Below, one piece after another: positions 35,554-44,270 of a DNA stretch of 64,000 nt. Each line of letters starts with the position of its first letter. Position 1 is the stretch's first letter. A model generated the notes under the pieces. It made no database searches and was not told the DNA's origin. It saw only the letters and a program-made list of their open reading frames with translations. The stretch comes from Streptomyces sp. I6 (GTDB lineage: Bacteria; Actinomycetota; Actinomycetes; Streptomycetales; Streptomycetaceae). Made by a program: the position numbers and the translations under genes. The DNA lies in contig RHDP01000001.1 in assembly GCA_003725745.1 (NCBI GenBank), positions 434,001 through 498,000 on the forward strand, in the 5' to 3' direction.

Positions 35554-36753
35554 TCACGCGGGCCCGGCGACGGGGGTGCCGCCCTGACGCCCCGCCCCCG
35601 CCCCCGCTCCGGGAACCGGGCGGGCACCGGCGAAACGGGTGATCACGGGTCCGGCGACGGCGAGCAGCAGGACGTAGGCGGCCACCAGGGCGCCGAGCCT
35701 GTCCTGCCGCACGCCGACCAGACCGATCATGACGATGGAGAACTCGCCGCGCGCGATGAGCGCGGTGCCGGCCCGCAACCGGCCCCGGGGCCCCACGCCC
35801 TCGCGCCTCGCCGCGTACCAGCCGGTCACCACCTTGGTCAGCGCCGTGACCACCGCCAGCAGCAGGGCGGCGGGAAGCACCGGCAGCAGCGCCGGGGGGC
35901 TGATGGCCAGACCGATGGCGAGGAAGAAGACGGCGGCGAACAGGTCCCGCAGCGGGCTCAGCACCTGGCGCGCCCGCTCGGCCGCCTCACCGGTGAGGGA
36001 CAGCCCGACGAGGAAGGCGCCGACGGCCGCGGAGACATGGACGGCCTCGGCGAGGGCCGCGACGACCAGCGTCACACCGAGCACCCGCAGCAGCAGCTGC
36101 TCCGGGTCCGGGCGCAGATGCAGCAGCACACGCCCCAGACGGTGGCCCCACCAGTACGACACGGTGAACGCGGCGAGCACCGCGCCCAGCGCCAGCAGCA
36201 CGCCCAGCAGGGCCTGCCGCCAGGTGCCCCCGGCGGCGACGACGGAGAGCAGCGGCAGGAACCCCGCCATCGCGAAGTCCTCCAGGACCAGCACCGACAG
36301 CACGGCAGGGGTCTCCCGGTTGCCCAGCCGGCGCAGATCGCCCAGCAGCCGGGCGACGATACCCGAGGAGGAGATGTACGTGACGCCGGCGAGGGCCAGA
36401 ATCCCACTCGCGTCCAGCCCGAGCAGCCATCCGGCAACGGCCCCGGGGGTCGCGTTCAGCACCAGGTCCACCACCGCGCTGGGCATATGGCGGCGCAGAC
36501 TGACGGCGAACTCCGGCACCGTGAACTCGAGGCCCAGCACCAGCAGCAGCAGTACCACCCCGATGCCCGCCCCGGTCTCCACGAAGGGGCCGGCGGCGGG
36601 AACCGGGGCGATGCCCCCTTCGCCCAGCGCCAGCCCCGCCAGGAGGTACAGCGGGATCGGCGAGAGCGCGAAACGCCGGGCCAGCGCCCCGAGCACGCTC
36701 AGCGCGGCGAGGATGGCGCCCAGCTCCAGCATCAGGGCGACCGAGACGTTCAC
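35554..36753 (-). CDS. CPA2 cation:proton antiporter, KhtU-like
   Basis: A 399-residue protein with about twelve spans: LGAILAALSVLGALARRF, LLLLVLGLEFTVPEF, GVTYISSSGIVARLL, VLEDFAMAGFLPLLS, FLVGLSLTGEA and ARGEFSIVMIGLVG are the CPA2 landmarks, including the F-x-x-x-E/D core and the ARGEFS motif of K+/H+ antiporters. There is no C-terminal TrkA_N domain; the separate gene before it supplies the regulatory subunit, as in the B. subtilis KhtTU system. The start GTG is four bases after that gene's stop. Confidence 0.88.
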   Translation of the reverse strand: MNVSVALMLELGAILAALSVLGALARRFALSPIPLYLLAGLALGEGGIAPVPAAGPFVETGAGIGVVLLLLVLGLEFTVPEFAVSLRRHMPSAVVDLVLNATPGAVAGWLLGLDASGILALAGVTYISSSGIVARLLGDLRRLGNRETPAVLSVLVLEDFAMAGFLPLLSVVAAGGTWRQALLGVLLALGAVLAAFTVSYWWGHRLGRVLLHLRPDPEQLLLRVLGVTLVVAALAEAVHVSAAVGAFLVGLSLTGEAAERARQVLSPLRDLFAAVFFLAIGLAISPPALLPVLPAALLLAVVTALTKVVTGWYAARREGVGPRGRLRAGTALIARGEFSIVMIGLVGVRQDRLGALVAAYVLLLAVAGPVITRFAGARPVPGAGAGAGRQGGTPVAGPA

Positions 36754-36756
36754 GGC

Positions 36757-37235
36757 TCAGCCCTGGATGATCTGTTCCACCGCGGAAATACCGTCGCGGG
36801 TCCCGATCACCACCAGCACGTCCCCGGCCCGCAGCAGTTCCCCGGCCCCGGGGAGGGGATCACCTCCTCGCCGCGCACGACCGCCACGATCGACGCCCCG
36901 GTCCGGGTGCGGGCCCTGGTCTCCCCCAGCGGACGGCCGGCGAAGGGCCCGGCCGGACGCACCTCGACCTGCCCGGCACTGAGCCCGGGCACCTCCTTGG
37001 TCAGGTCGGCGAAGCGCTCGGCGATACGCGGCGCGCCCAGGATCTCGGCGAGGGTGTCGGCCTCCTCGCCGGTGAGCCGGAACACGACCCGCGCCTCGTC
37101 CGGATCCGCGCCCTCGTAGACCATCAGCTCGAAGTCGCCCGACCGGCGGGCGACGACGCACATCCGGTCCCCCTCGCGGTTGGCGAACTCGTAGCGCATC
37201 CCCACCCCGGGCAGCAGCACCTCGTTGACGTCCAT
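36757..37235 (-). CDS. KhtT-like TrkA-C regulatory subunit (frameshifted)
   Basis: About 160 residues when corrected. The N-terminal half (LLPGVGMRYEFANREGDRMC, LTGEEADTLAEILG) is the KhtS/KhtT-type domain; the C-terminal half is TrkA_C (GRPLGETRARTRTGASIVAV, then GDVLVVIGTRDGISAVEQII in a second frame). The break is at the CCCC of 36846-36849; one more base joins VIPSPG to GELLRAGDVL. It would gate the KhtU-like antiporter by binding a nucleotide. The ATG at 37235 is the start. Confidence 0.82.
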
Positions 37236-37355
37236 GCAGCCATCATCACGTCATACGCGGACCCTGACGCCCCTACACGAAGAAGGCATACGGGGGTTTC
37301 ACCGGCGGCCGGGGGAGGTGTCCGTGCGCCCTCGACGGCGGGCGGACGCAGCAGT

Positions 37356-37393
37356 GCGACCGGCCGGGAGGCGTGAGCCTCCCGGCCGGTCGC
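37356..37393. terminator. Perfect 17-bp terminator hairpin of the DUF6421 operon
   Basis: GCGACCGGCCGGGAGGC (37356-37372) pairs perfectly with GCCTCCCGGCCGGTCGC (37377-37393) around GTGA. It lies about 140 bases after the aldolase stop on the minus strand and before the KhtT-like start, so it separates the two operons. Confidence 0.85.
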
Positions 37394-37531
37394 GCCGTCA
37401 TGCCACGACGACGGCGGCGGCTCCGCGGGCGCCGGCGGACCGGACGGCCCGCCCCGTTCGCGGAGGCGGCGTACGGGCGGCGCCGCGAGGCACCGGCGGA
37501 CCGGGCACCGGGACGGCCTCCGCGGGGACCG

Positions 37532-38602
37532 TCAGCGCGCCATCTCCTCCTTGAGCGCGAGGACGAAGGCGTCCACGTCGTCCTCGGCCGTGTCGAACGA
37601 GCACATCCAGCGGACGTCCCCGGCCGCCTCGTCCCAGAAGTAGAAGCGGAAACGCTTCTGCAACCGGCGGCTCACCTCGTGCGGGAGCCGGGCGAAGACC
37701 GCGTTCGCCTGGACCGGGTAGAGGATCTCCACCCCGTCCACCGCCCGGACGCCCTCGGCGAGCCGCTGGGCCATGGCGTTGGCGTGCCGGGCGTTGCGCA
37801 GCCACAGGTCCTTGGCCAGCAGCGCCTCCAGTTGCACGGAGACGAAGCGCATCTTGGAGGCGAGCTGCATCGACATCTTGCGCAGATGCTTCATATGGCT
37901 GACGGCGTCGGGGTTGAGCACGATGACCGCCTCGCCGAACATCATGCCGTTCTTGGTCCCGCCGTAGGAGATGACGTCCACGCCGACGGCATTGGTGAAC
38001 GCCCGCATCGGCACGTCCAGCGACGCCGCCGCGTTGGCTATCCGCGCGCCGTCGAGGTGGACCTTCATCCCGAGACCGTGGGCGTGGTCGACGATCGCAC
38101 GGACCTCGTCCACCGTGTAGACCGTGCCCAGTTCGGTGTTCTGGGTGATCGAGACGACCTGCGGCATGGCGCGGTGCTCGTCCTCCCAGCCCCATGCCTG
38201 GCGGTCGATCAGCTCGGGGGTGAGCTTGCCGTCCGGGGTCGGCACGGTCAGCAGCTTCAGCCCGGCCATCCGCTCAGGAGCCCCGCCCTCGTCCACGTTG
38301 ATGTGGGCGGTCTCGGCGCAGACGACCGCGCCCCACCGGTCGGTGAGGGCCTGCAGGGCGGTGACGTTGGCGCCGGTGCCGTTGAAGACGGGGAACGCCT
38401 CGGCACCGGAGCCGAAGTGGCTGTGCATGATCCGCTGGAGGTGGTCCGTGTAGGCGTCCTCCCCGTAGGCGACCTGGTGGCCGCCGTTGGCCAGGGCGAG
38501 GGCGGCCAGGACCTCCGGGTGGGCGCCCGCGTAGTTGTCGCTGGCGAAGCCCTGTACGCCGGGGTCGTGGTGCCGTCGGGCGTCGGTCCTCGTGGGGATC
38601 AC
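37532..38602 (-). CDS. Threonine-aldolase-like PLP enzyme (beta-eliminating lyase family)
   Basis: A 356-residue fold-type I PLP enzyme. GFASDNYAGAHPEVLAAL is the entry loop, YGEDAYT the conserved acidic segment, VFNGTGANVTAL the phosphate-binding loop, HLDGARIAN the PLP-binding Asp (D184) and SYGGTKNGMMFGEA the Schiff-base lysine (K217). It resembles low-specificity L-threonine aldolases but is a distinct subgroup. The GTG at 38602 overlaps the SDR stop (GTGA), so translation is coupled. It is the third gene of the DUF6421 unit; the true substrate is unknown. Confidence 0.85.
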   Translation of the reverse strand: MIPTRTDARRHHDPGVQGFASDNYAGAHPEVLAALALANGGHQVAYGEDAYTDHLQRIMHSHFGSGAEAFPVFNGTGANVTALQALTDRWGAVVCAETAHINVDEGGAPERMAGLKLLTVPTPDGKLTPELIDRQAWGWEDEHRAMPQVVSITQNTELGTVYTVDEVRAIVDHAHGLGMKVHLDGARIANAAASLDVPMRAFTNAVGVDVISYGGTKNGMMFGEAVIVLNPDAVSHMKHLRKMSMQLASKMRFVSVQLEALLAKDLWLRNARHANAMAQRLAEGVRAVDGVEILYPVQANAVFARLPHEVSRRLQKRFRFYFWDEAAGDVRWMCSFDTAEDDVDAFVLALKEEMAR

Positions 38603-39354
38603 GGCTCGGGGGTCAGCCACAGGCGCTGTCCATTCACTTCCGGGGCGGGCCGGTCCCAGACTCCGGCAATGGCCTCGGCCAGTTCCTTGACGTCCGTGAA
38701 GCCCGCGAACTTGGCGTTCGGGCGCTCGGCGCGCATCGCGTCGTGCACGAGCGCCTTGATGACCAGGATGGCAGCCGCGGCACGCGGGCCGTCCTCGCCC
38801 CCGGCCTTCCTGAACGAGTCCGCGAGCGCCAGGGTCCAGGCCTCCGCCGCCGCCTTGGCGGCCGCGTAGGCGGCGTTGCCCTCGGTGGGCTTCGCCGCCC
38901 CGGACTGGCTGACCAGCACGTAGCGGCCCTTGTCGCTGCGCTTGAGCGTCTCGTGGAACGCGAGGGAGGTGTTCTGCACCGTGCGGATCAGCAGCTTCTC
39001 GAGCAGCTGCCAGTCGCCGAGGTCCGTCTCACCGAAGGTGGCGCAGCCGCGCCAGCCGCCGACCAGGTGGACCAGGCCGTCGACGCGGCCGAACTCCTTC
39101 TCGGTCTGGGCGGCCCACTCGCGGGTGGCGGACGGGTCGAGCAGGTCGACGGTGTCGCCGGTGACGGTCGCCCCGCCGTGCGCGTACCGCGCCTCGTCGA
39201 CAGCCTGGGCGAGCCGTTCGGTGTCCGCGTCCGACGCCACGACGATCGCGCCCGCCTCGGCGAGGCGGAGCAGGGCGGCGCGGCCCGCCGGTCCGGCCGC
39301 TCCGGCGACCGCGATCACCGCACCGTCGAGGGCTCCGTTGCTGTTCACATTCAT
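38599..39354 (-). CDS. Short-chain dehydrogenase/reductase
   Basis: A 251-residue SDR. GAAGPAG (G18-G24) is the dinucleotide loop, DADTERLAQA the acidic residue for NAD selectivity, and Ser149/Ser151, Tyr163 and Lys167 (YAAAK) the catalytic set. The usual NAG motif is LVGGW here. ATG 39354 has GGAGGAG nine bases upstream, while ATG 39384 overlaps the DUF6421 stop (ATGA) and could also be used. The gene is tightly packed between DUF6421 and the aldolase, so it probably oxidises or reduces their shared intermediate. Confidence 0.87.
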   Translation of the reverse strand: MNVNSNGALDGAVIAVAGAAGPAGRAALLRLAEAGAIVVASDADTERLAQAVDEARYAHGGATVTGDTVDLLDPSATREWAAQTEKEFGRVDGLVHLVGGWRGCATFGETDLGDWQLLEKLLIRTVQNTSLAFHETLKRSDKGRYVLVSQSGAAKPTEGNAAYAAAKAAAEAWTLALADSFRKAGGEDGPRAAAAILVIKALVHDAMRAERPNAKFAGFTDVKELAEAIAGVWDRPAPEVNGQRLWLTPEP

Positions 39355-39380
39355 CGTGCTGGTCTCCTCCGTCCGAGGGC

Positions 39381-40775
39381 TCATGCGGCGACTCGCTCGG
39401 CGGACCGGGCCGTGATGCCCTGGGTGGAGGCGATCACGCCCTTCAGCTTCTTGGAGAGCGCCTCAAAGAACATGCTGAGCGGAAACTCGTCGGGAAGCAC
39501 GTCGTCCACGAGCTTGCGCGGCGGCTGGCTCAGGTCCAGGGCGTCGGGGCCCTTCGCCCAGCGGGAGCCCGGGTGCGGGGCGAGGTAGGTGGAGACCAGC
39601 TCGTAGGCCTTGAACCAGTGGACGAGCTTCGGGCGGTCGATGCCGTCGCGGTACAGCTTCTCGATCTCGGCGCAGAGCTGGTTGGTGACCCGCGGGGCCC
39701 GCTCCCAGTCGATCCTCAGCGTGTTGTCCGTCCAGCGCACGACGTCGTGCTTGTGGAGGTAGGCGAAGAGCAGCTGGCCGCCGAGGCCGTCGTAGTTGCG
39801 CACCCGGTCGCCGGTGACGGGGAAGCGGAACATCCGGTCGAACAGCACCGCGTACTGGACGTCGCGGCCGTGCGCGTTGCCCTCGGCCTCCAGCTTCACC
39901 GCCTCCTTGAAGGCGGTCAGGTCGCAGCGCAGCTCCTCCAGGCCGTACATCCAGAACGGCTGGCGCTGCTTGATCATGAAGGGGTCGAACGGCAGGTCGC
40001 CGTGGCTGTGGGTGCGGTCGTGGATCATGTCCCACAGGACGAAGGCCTGCTCGCAGCGCTCCTGGTCGTGGACCATGGAGGCCACGTCCTCGGGGAGGTC
40101 GATGGAGAGGATGTCCACCGCGGCCTCGGTCACCCGGCGGAAGCGGGCGGCCTCACGGTCGCAGAAGATGCCGCCCCAGCTGAACCGCTCGGGGGCCTCG
40201 CGCACGGCTATGGTCTCCGGGAACAGCACGGCCGAGTTGGTGTCGTAGCCGGCGGTGAAGTCCTCGAAGGTGATCCCGCAGAAGAGCGGGTTGTCGTAGC
40301 GGGTCGCCTCCAGCTCCGCCAGCCAGTCGGGCCAGACCATGCGCAGGACCACGGCCTCGAGGTTGCGGTCCGGGTTGCCGTTCTGCGTGTACATGGGGAA
40401 GACCACCAGGTGCTGGAGGCCGTCCACGCGGTCGGCGGCGGGCTGGAAGGCCAGCAGCGAGTCGAGGAAGTCCGGCACGCCGAAGCCGCCGTCGGCCCAC
40501 TTGCGGAGATCGGCGACGAGCGCGCGGTGGTACGCGGCGTCGCGCGGAAGCAGCGGGGAGAGTTCCTCCACGGCGGCGGTCACACGCTCGATCGCGTACT
40601 CGGCGGCGGCGGGCACCGGGGCGCCCTCGGCGCCGAAGTCGATGGAGCCGTCCTTGGACTGCCAGGGCCTGATCTCCTCGACGGCGTCCTTGAGCGTCTG
40701 CCACGCAGGATGCTCGACCACCGCCGTGGCCGTCGCCGCGTCCGCCGCAGCGTTCTGCACAAGAGTTTCCGTCAT
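39381..40775 (-). CDS. DUF6421 family protein
   Basis: A 464-residue soluble protein of unknown function, conserved in Streptomyces. No Rossmann or P-loop motif is seen. The middle holds IHDRTHSHGD (H252, D253, H256, H258) and, about 25 residues on, GLEELRCDLTAF (E280, E281, R283, D285); the spacing recalls gluzincin metallopeptidases, but HDxxH replaces HExxH and this is inference. GGAGGAAG precedes the ATG. It is first in the coupled unit with the SDR and the PLP enzyme. Confidence 0.85.
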   Translation of the reverse strand: MTETLVQNAAADAATATAVVEHPAWQTLKDAVEEIRPWQSKDGSIDFGAEGAPVPAAAEYAIERVTAAVEELSPLLPRDAAYHRALVADLRKWADGGFGVPDFLDSLLAFQPAADRVDGLQHLVVFPMYTQNGNPDRNLEAVVLRMVWPDWLAELEATRYDNPLFCGITFEDFTAGYDTNSAVLFPETIAVREAPERFSWGGIFCDREAARFRRVTEAAVDILSIDLPEDVASMVHDQERCEQAFVLWDMIHDRTHSHGDLPFDPFMIKQRQPFWMYGLEELRCDLTAFKEAVKLEAEGNAHGRDVQYAVLFDRMFRFPVTGDRVRNYDGLGGQLLFAYLHKHDVVRWTDNTLRIDWERAPRVTNQLCAEIEKLYRDGIDRPKLVHWFKAYELVSTYLAPHPGSRWAKGPDALDLSQPPRKLVDDVLPDEFPLSMFFEALSKKLKGVIASTQGITARSAERVAA

Positions 40776-41230
40776 GTCACTTCCTCCACGGGAGAACCTC
40801 GCGTCAAGACACCGTATCTATGCCCGGTTCTCCCGCACAAGGGGAACCTTGGGAAATTATCCTGCCCCACCCCATGATCACCGAAGATTTTTCTGTGACC
40901 TAGGCCATACGGGACGATGGCTGCGGCGATCCAGGCAGGGGCGCCCCAGGGCCGGGGCCGTCCCGGGAGGCGCCCCCGGCGCCGTCAAGACCCGGGGGAC
41001 TCGCCCACGCCCGAGTGAGCCGGCGACGGGCCGCAGGGCCGGAAAAGCGCCTTCCCCAAGCCCTGGACCTCATGCACGACCGGGTACGGCCGTGGCGGAG
41101 GCCACTAGGCTGCGGCCGTGCCGCGCGGCGTCAGGAGCCACCGCGTGGGCCGCGCGGGGCGGCGGCCACCGCGCGGGAGCCGCGAACAAGAACGGCCCGA
41201 GCCCGACACATCGACGGAAGCGAGAAGATC
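40776..41230. other. Divergent intergenic region with short palindrome
   Basis: No gene in about 455 bases between the DUF6421 unit and the GDPD gene. CAAGG-GGAA-CCTTG lies at about 40838-40851, about 65 bp before the DUF6421 start, and could be an operator; the AT-rich GGGAAATTATCC beside it is unusual for this genome. The right half has no notable structure. Confidence 0.45.
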
Positions 41231-41914
41231 TTGAGTTTCCTCACCATCGGTCATCGCGGGGTCATGGGTGTCGAACCGGAGAACACCCTGCGTTCCTTCG
41301 TCCGGGCGGAGCGGGCGGGGATGGACGCGATCGAACTGGATCTCCATCTCAGCAAGGACGGCGCGCTGGTCGTCATGCACGACGCCGACGTGGACCGCAC
41401 GACCGACGGCACCGGGCCGATCGCCGAGAAGACCCTCGCGGAGCTGCGGGAGCTGGACGCCGGTCAGGGCGAGCGCATCCCGGTCTTCGAGGAGGTGCTG
41501 GACGCGGTGGGCCTGCCGCTCCAGGTCGAGATCAAGGACGCGGCCGTGGCACGGGTGCTCGCGGACGTCATGGTCAAGCGCGAGCTGGTGGACCGGATCG
41601 AGGTCACGTCGTTCCAGGACGACGCCGTGAGGGAGATCAACACGCTGGTGCCGGGAGTGCGCACGGCCCTCGTCGCCAGCCGCTGGGGCAGTGACATCGT
41701 CGAGCGCGCCCAGGCCGTCGGCGCTCCCGCGCTGGCGCTGAACATCCGCCGGCTGACCCTGGAGACCGTGGAACACGCCCACGACGAGGGGCTCAGAGTC
41801 ATCGGGTGGGTCGTCAACACACAGGACCATCTGCGGCTGGTGCGCGCGCTCGAACTCGACGGCGCGACCACCGACTTCCCCGAGATCCGGCGCACCGGCC
41901 GCTTCACCGCCTGA
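41231..41914 (+). CDS. Glycerophosphodiester phosphodiesterase
   Basis: A 227-residue TIM-barrel GDPD. TIGHRGVMGVEPENTLRSF supplies the first catalytic His-Arg and Glu, AIELDLHLSKDGALVVMHD the Glu-x-Asp metal site and second His. It hydrolyses glycerophosphodiesters to glycerol-3-phosphate. No signal peptide is seen, so it is cytosolic. The TTG at 41231 (leader AAGCGAGAAG) is the best start: the homologous sequence begins at LSFLTIGHRG. The frame remains open upstream but is arginine-rich noise. Confidence 0.88.
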   Translation: MSFLTIGHRGVMGVEPENTLRSFVRAERAGMDAIELDLHLSKDGALVVMHDADVDRTTDGTGPIAEKTLAELRELDAGQGERIPVFEEVLDAVGLPLQVEIKDAAVARVLADVMVKRELVDRIEVTSFQDDAVREINTLVPGVRTALVASRWGSDIVERAQAVGAPALALNIRRLTLETVEHAHDEGLRVIGWVVNTQDHLRLVRALELDGATTDFPEIRRTGRFTA

Positions 41915-41974
41915 CGGCGCGGCGCCCCGGGACCCCGGCCGCCGGCCCGGCCCACCGGCCCACCGGCCCACCGT

Positions 41975-42019
41975 CCCAGCAGCCCAGCAGCCCAGCAGCC
42001 CAGCAGCCCAGCAGCCCAG
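41975..42019. repeat. 8-bp tandem repeat CCCAGCAG
   Basis: Between five and six copies of CCCAGCAG, preceded by three CGGCCCAC units (41951-41970), lie between the ends of the convergent GDPD and GNAT genes. Confidence 0.95.
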
Positions 42020-42035
42020 GGTCCCGGCCGGGAGG

Positions 42036-42605
42036 TCAGCGGCCCGGCGCCCCGGCCTCCAGGTCCTTCACCAGCAGTTCGAACCGCAGATCGTCTCGGC
42101 GCGGAAGCCCGAAGCGCTCGTCGCCGTACGGGAACGGTGTCATCCGTCCCGTACGGCGGTACCCGCGCCGCTCGTACCAGGCGATCAGCTCCTCGCGTAC
42201 CGAGATCACCGTCATGTGCATCTCCGTGACGCCCCAGTCCTCCCGCACGACGCGCTCGGCCTCGGCGAGCACCCGCCGCCCGAGCCCGCCGCCCTGGAGC
42301 CCCGGCCGCACGGCGAACATACCGAAGTAGGCGGCGTCTCCCCGGTGTTCGAGCTGGCAGCAGGCCACGAGCTCGTCGCCGCGCCGCACCGTGAGGAGCC
42401 TGCTGCCGGAGGTCGCGATCACCTGGCGCACGCCCTCCGCGTCGGTGCGCTGCCCGTCCAGGATGTCCGCCTCGGTGGTCCAGCCGGCCCGGCTGGAGTC
42501 CCCGCGGTAGGCCGACTCGACCAGATCGACCAGGGCGGGCACATCGGAAGGGGTCGCGTCGCGGTAGGACAGCTGCACCGGGTCCCGGGGCGGGGCGGTC
42601 TCCAT
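42036..42605 (-). CDS. GNAT family N-acetyltransferase
   Basis: A 189-residue GNAT protein. YRDATPSDVPALVDLVESAY is the N-terminal strand-helix, AYFGMFAVRPGLQGGGLGRR the acetyl-CoA pyrophosphate motif (Q/RxxGxG/A), and AWYERRGYRRTGRMTPFPYG the C-terminal motif B region. It would acetylate an amine; the acceptor cannot be told from sequence. ATG 42605 has GGAGACC seven bases upstream. It diverges from the VOC gene. Confidence 0.88.
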   Translation of the reverse strand: METAPPRDPVQLSYRDATPSDVPALVDLVESAYRGDSSRAGWTTEADILDGQRTDAEGVRQVIATSGSRLLTVRRGDELVACCQLEHRGDAAYFGMFAVRPGLQGGGLGRRVLAEAERVVREDWGVTEMHMTVISVREELIAWYERRGYRRTGRMTPFPYGDERFGLPRRDDLRFELLVKDLEAGAPGR

Positions 42606-42788
42606 AGGGCGGGTCTCCGTTCTGCTCTTCGCCGTCCGGCGGCGGCTCTCCTCGCGGTCCGGCGGCGGCGCGGCGGACGCACACGGCGCCGGACTGCGCC
42701 GGACTGCGCCGGTCGGCGGCGGTCGGCCGCGGGCGGGCCGTCCACGCCCGACCTTAGCGCGACGCTCCGGCGGTCTACCGTGGTGGCC

Positions 42789-43175
42789 ATGATGCACGTG
42801 CTGAGCAGCCGCATCCTGCTGCGGCCGACCGATCCCGAGCGGTCCAGGCGGTTCTACGAGGACGTCCTGGGCCTCCAGATCTACCGCGAGTTCGGCACCG
42901 GGCCCGACCGGGGCACGGTCTACTTCCTCGGCGGCGGCTTCCTGGAGATCTCCGGACGCTCCGGCACCCCGCCGGCCCCCGGCCTCTCGCTGTGGCTCCA
43001 GGTGTCGGACGCCAAGGCCGCCTACGGCCATGTGCTGTCGCACGGAGCCGCCGTCGACAGACCGCCGCGGCGCGAGCCCTGGGGACTCGTCGAGATGTGG
43101 CTGACCGATCCGGACGGGGTGCGGATCGCGGTGGTGGAGGTGCCCGAGGACCACCCGCTGCGCCACCGGCCCTGA
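42789..43175 (+). CDS. VOC superfamily protein (glyoxalase-like)
   Basis: A 128-residue glyoxalase/bleomycin-resistance/dioxygenase-fold protein. SSRILLRPTDPERSRRFYED opens the first beta-alpha-beta-beta-beta unit, and PWGLVEMWLTDPDGVRIAVV closes the second, with the metal Glu position present. Single-copy VOC proteins of this size are isomerases, hydratases or antibiotic binders. Function unknown. ATG ATG at 42789/42792; either could serve. Confidence 0.85.
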   Translation: MMHVLSSRILLRPTDPERSRRFYEDVLGLQIYREFGTGPDRGTVYFLGGGFLEISGRSGTPPAPGLSLWLQVSDAKAAYGHVLSHGAAVDRPPRREPWGLVEMWLTDPDGVRIAVVEVPEDHPLRHRP

Positions 43176-43303
43176 TCCGGGCCGCCGGGCCCGCCGCGGA
43201 CCGCGGGTGCCTCCCCGCCGGCCCGCGGCGCGCGCCGTGGCGTACGTCACTTGCCGGGTGAAGCCGTACCCGCGGGTAGCGCGGCGCTCATACCCTGGTG
43301 CCC

Positions 43304-44237
43304 ATGATGGTCTCCCTCGCGCTGCTGTCGCTCGGCGCACTGGCCGCCGTCGTCGCGCCGCGGCTGATGTCGCGGGCCGAGTGGCCGGAGCGCGAGCCGG
43401 TGGTGGCCCTGTGGGTGTGGCAGTGCGTGGTGGCGGCGGTACTGCTGAGCTTCTGGCTCTCCATGACCATCAGCGCGGCGGCCGCCTGGCAGGCGGTGCG
43501 GGGCCCGGTCTTCGCGCCCGCGCCGAGTGCCGTCGTCGAGGCGTACGCGCTGGGTGCGGGCGGTCCGTGGTCCGCCGTGCTGGCCGTCGCCCTGGCGTGC
43601 GCGGGACTGTGGAGCGGCGCGATGCTCACCCGGGAGATCCACCGGGCGCACGTCCGGCGCAAGCGGCGCAGGGCGGAACTCCTCGTACGCGCCCCCCTGT
43701 TGCCCGGGGAGGACCCGGGTGACGATCCGGTGGTGGTGCTGGAGGGCGAGCGGCCCGACGCGTGGTGGCTGCCCGGGGCCGCACCCCAGCTGGTCGTCAC
43801 GACGGCGGCCCTTCGGCGCCTGAAGGGCCGCCAGCTCGACGCGGTGCTCGCCCATGAGCAGGGTCACGCCAAAGCCCGCCACGACTGGCTGCTGCACTGC
43901 TCGGCGGCGCTCGCCAACGGTTTCCCCAGGTCCCGGTGTTCGCCGCGTTCCGCGACGAGATGCACCGGCTGGTCGAACTCGCCGCCGACGACGTCGCCTC
44001 GCGCCGGTTCGGCCGGCTCACGATCGCCCTGGCGCTGGTCGAACTGAACGAGCACCGCGGAGTCTTCGGCCCCCGTTCCGCCCCGACACCCAGCTCCACC
44101 ACCGGGTCAACCGGCTGCTGGCCCCGGTGCCCCGGCTCACGGCGGGCAGGCGGCTGCGGCTGACCGCGGCCGCGGCCCTGGTGCCCGTCGTACCGCTGCT
44201 GGTGGCATTCGTGCCGGGTCTGAGCGCTTTGACGTAA
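43304..44237 (+). CDS. M56 family membrane metallopeptidase (two frameshifts)
   Basis: About 310 residues when corrected. Three N-terminal spans (MMVSLALLSLGALAAVVAP, VAAVLLSFWLSMTISAAAA, AVLAVALACAGLWSGAML) precede the zinc motif LAHEQGHAKARHDW (HExxH) and, in a second frame, FAAFRDEMHRLVELAADDVA (the ExxxD third ligand), and a C-terminal span in a third frame (PVVPLLVAFVPGL). Frame breaks are at CCCC 43924-43927 and CCCC 44081-44084, each needing one more C. It resembles BlaR1-type sensors without a penicillin-binding domain; no BlaI-like repressor is adjacent. Confidence 0.85.
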
Positions 44238-44270
44238 CTAGCGAGGCGGATCGGGGGCAGGATCCTGCCC

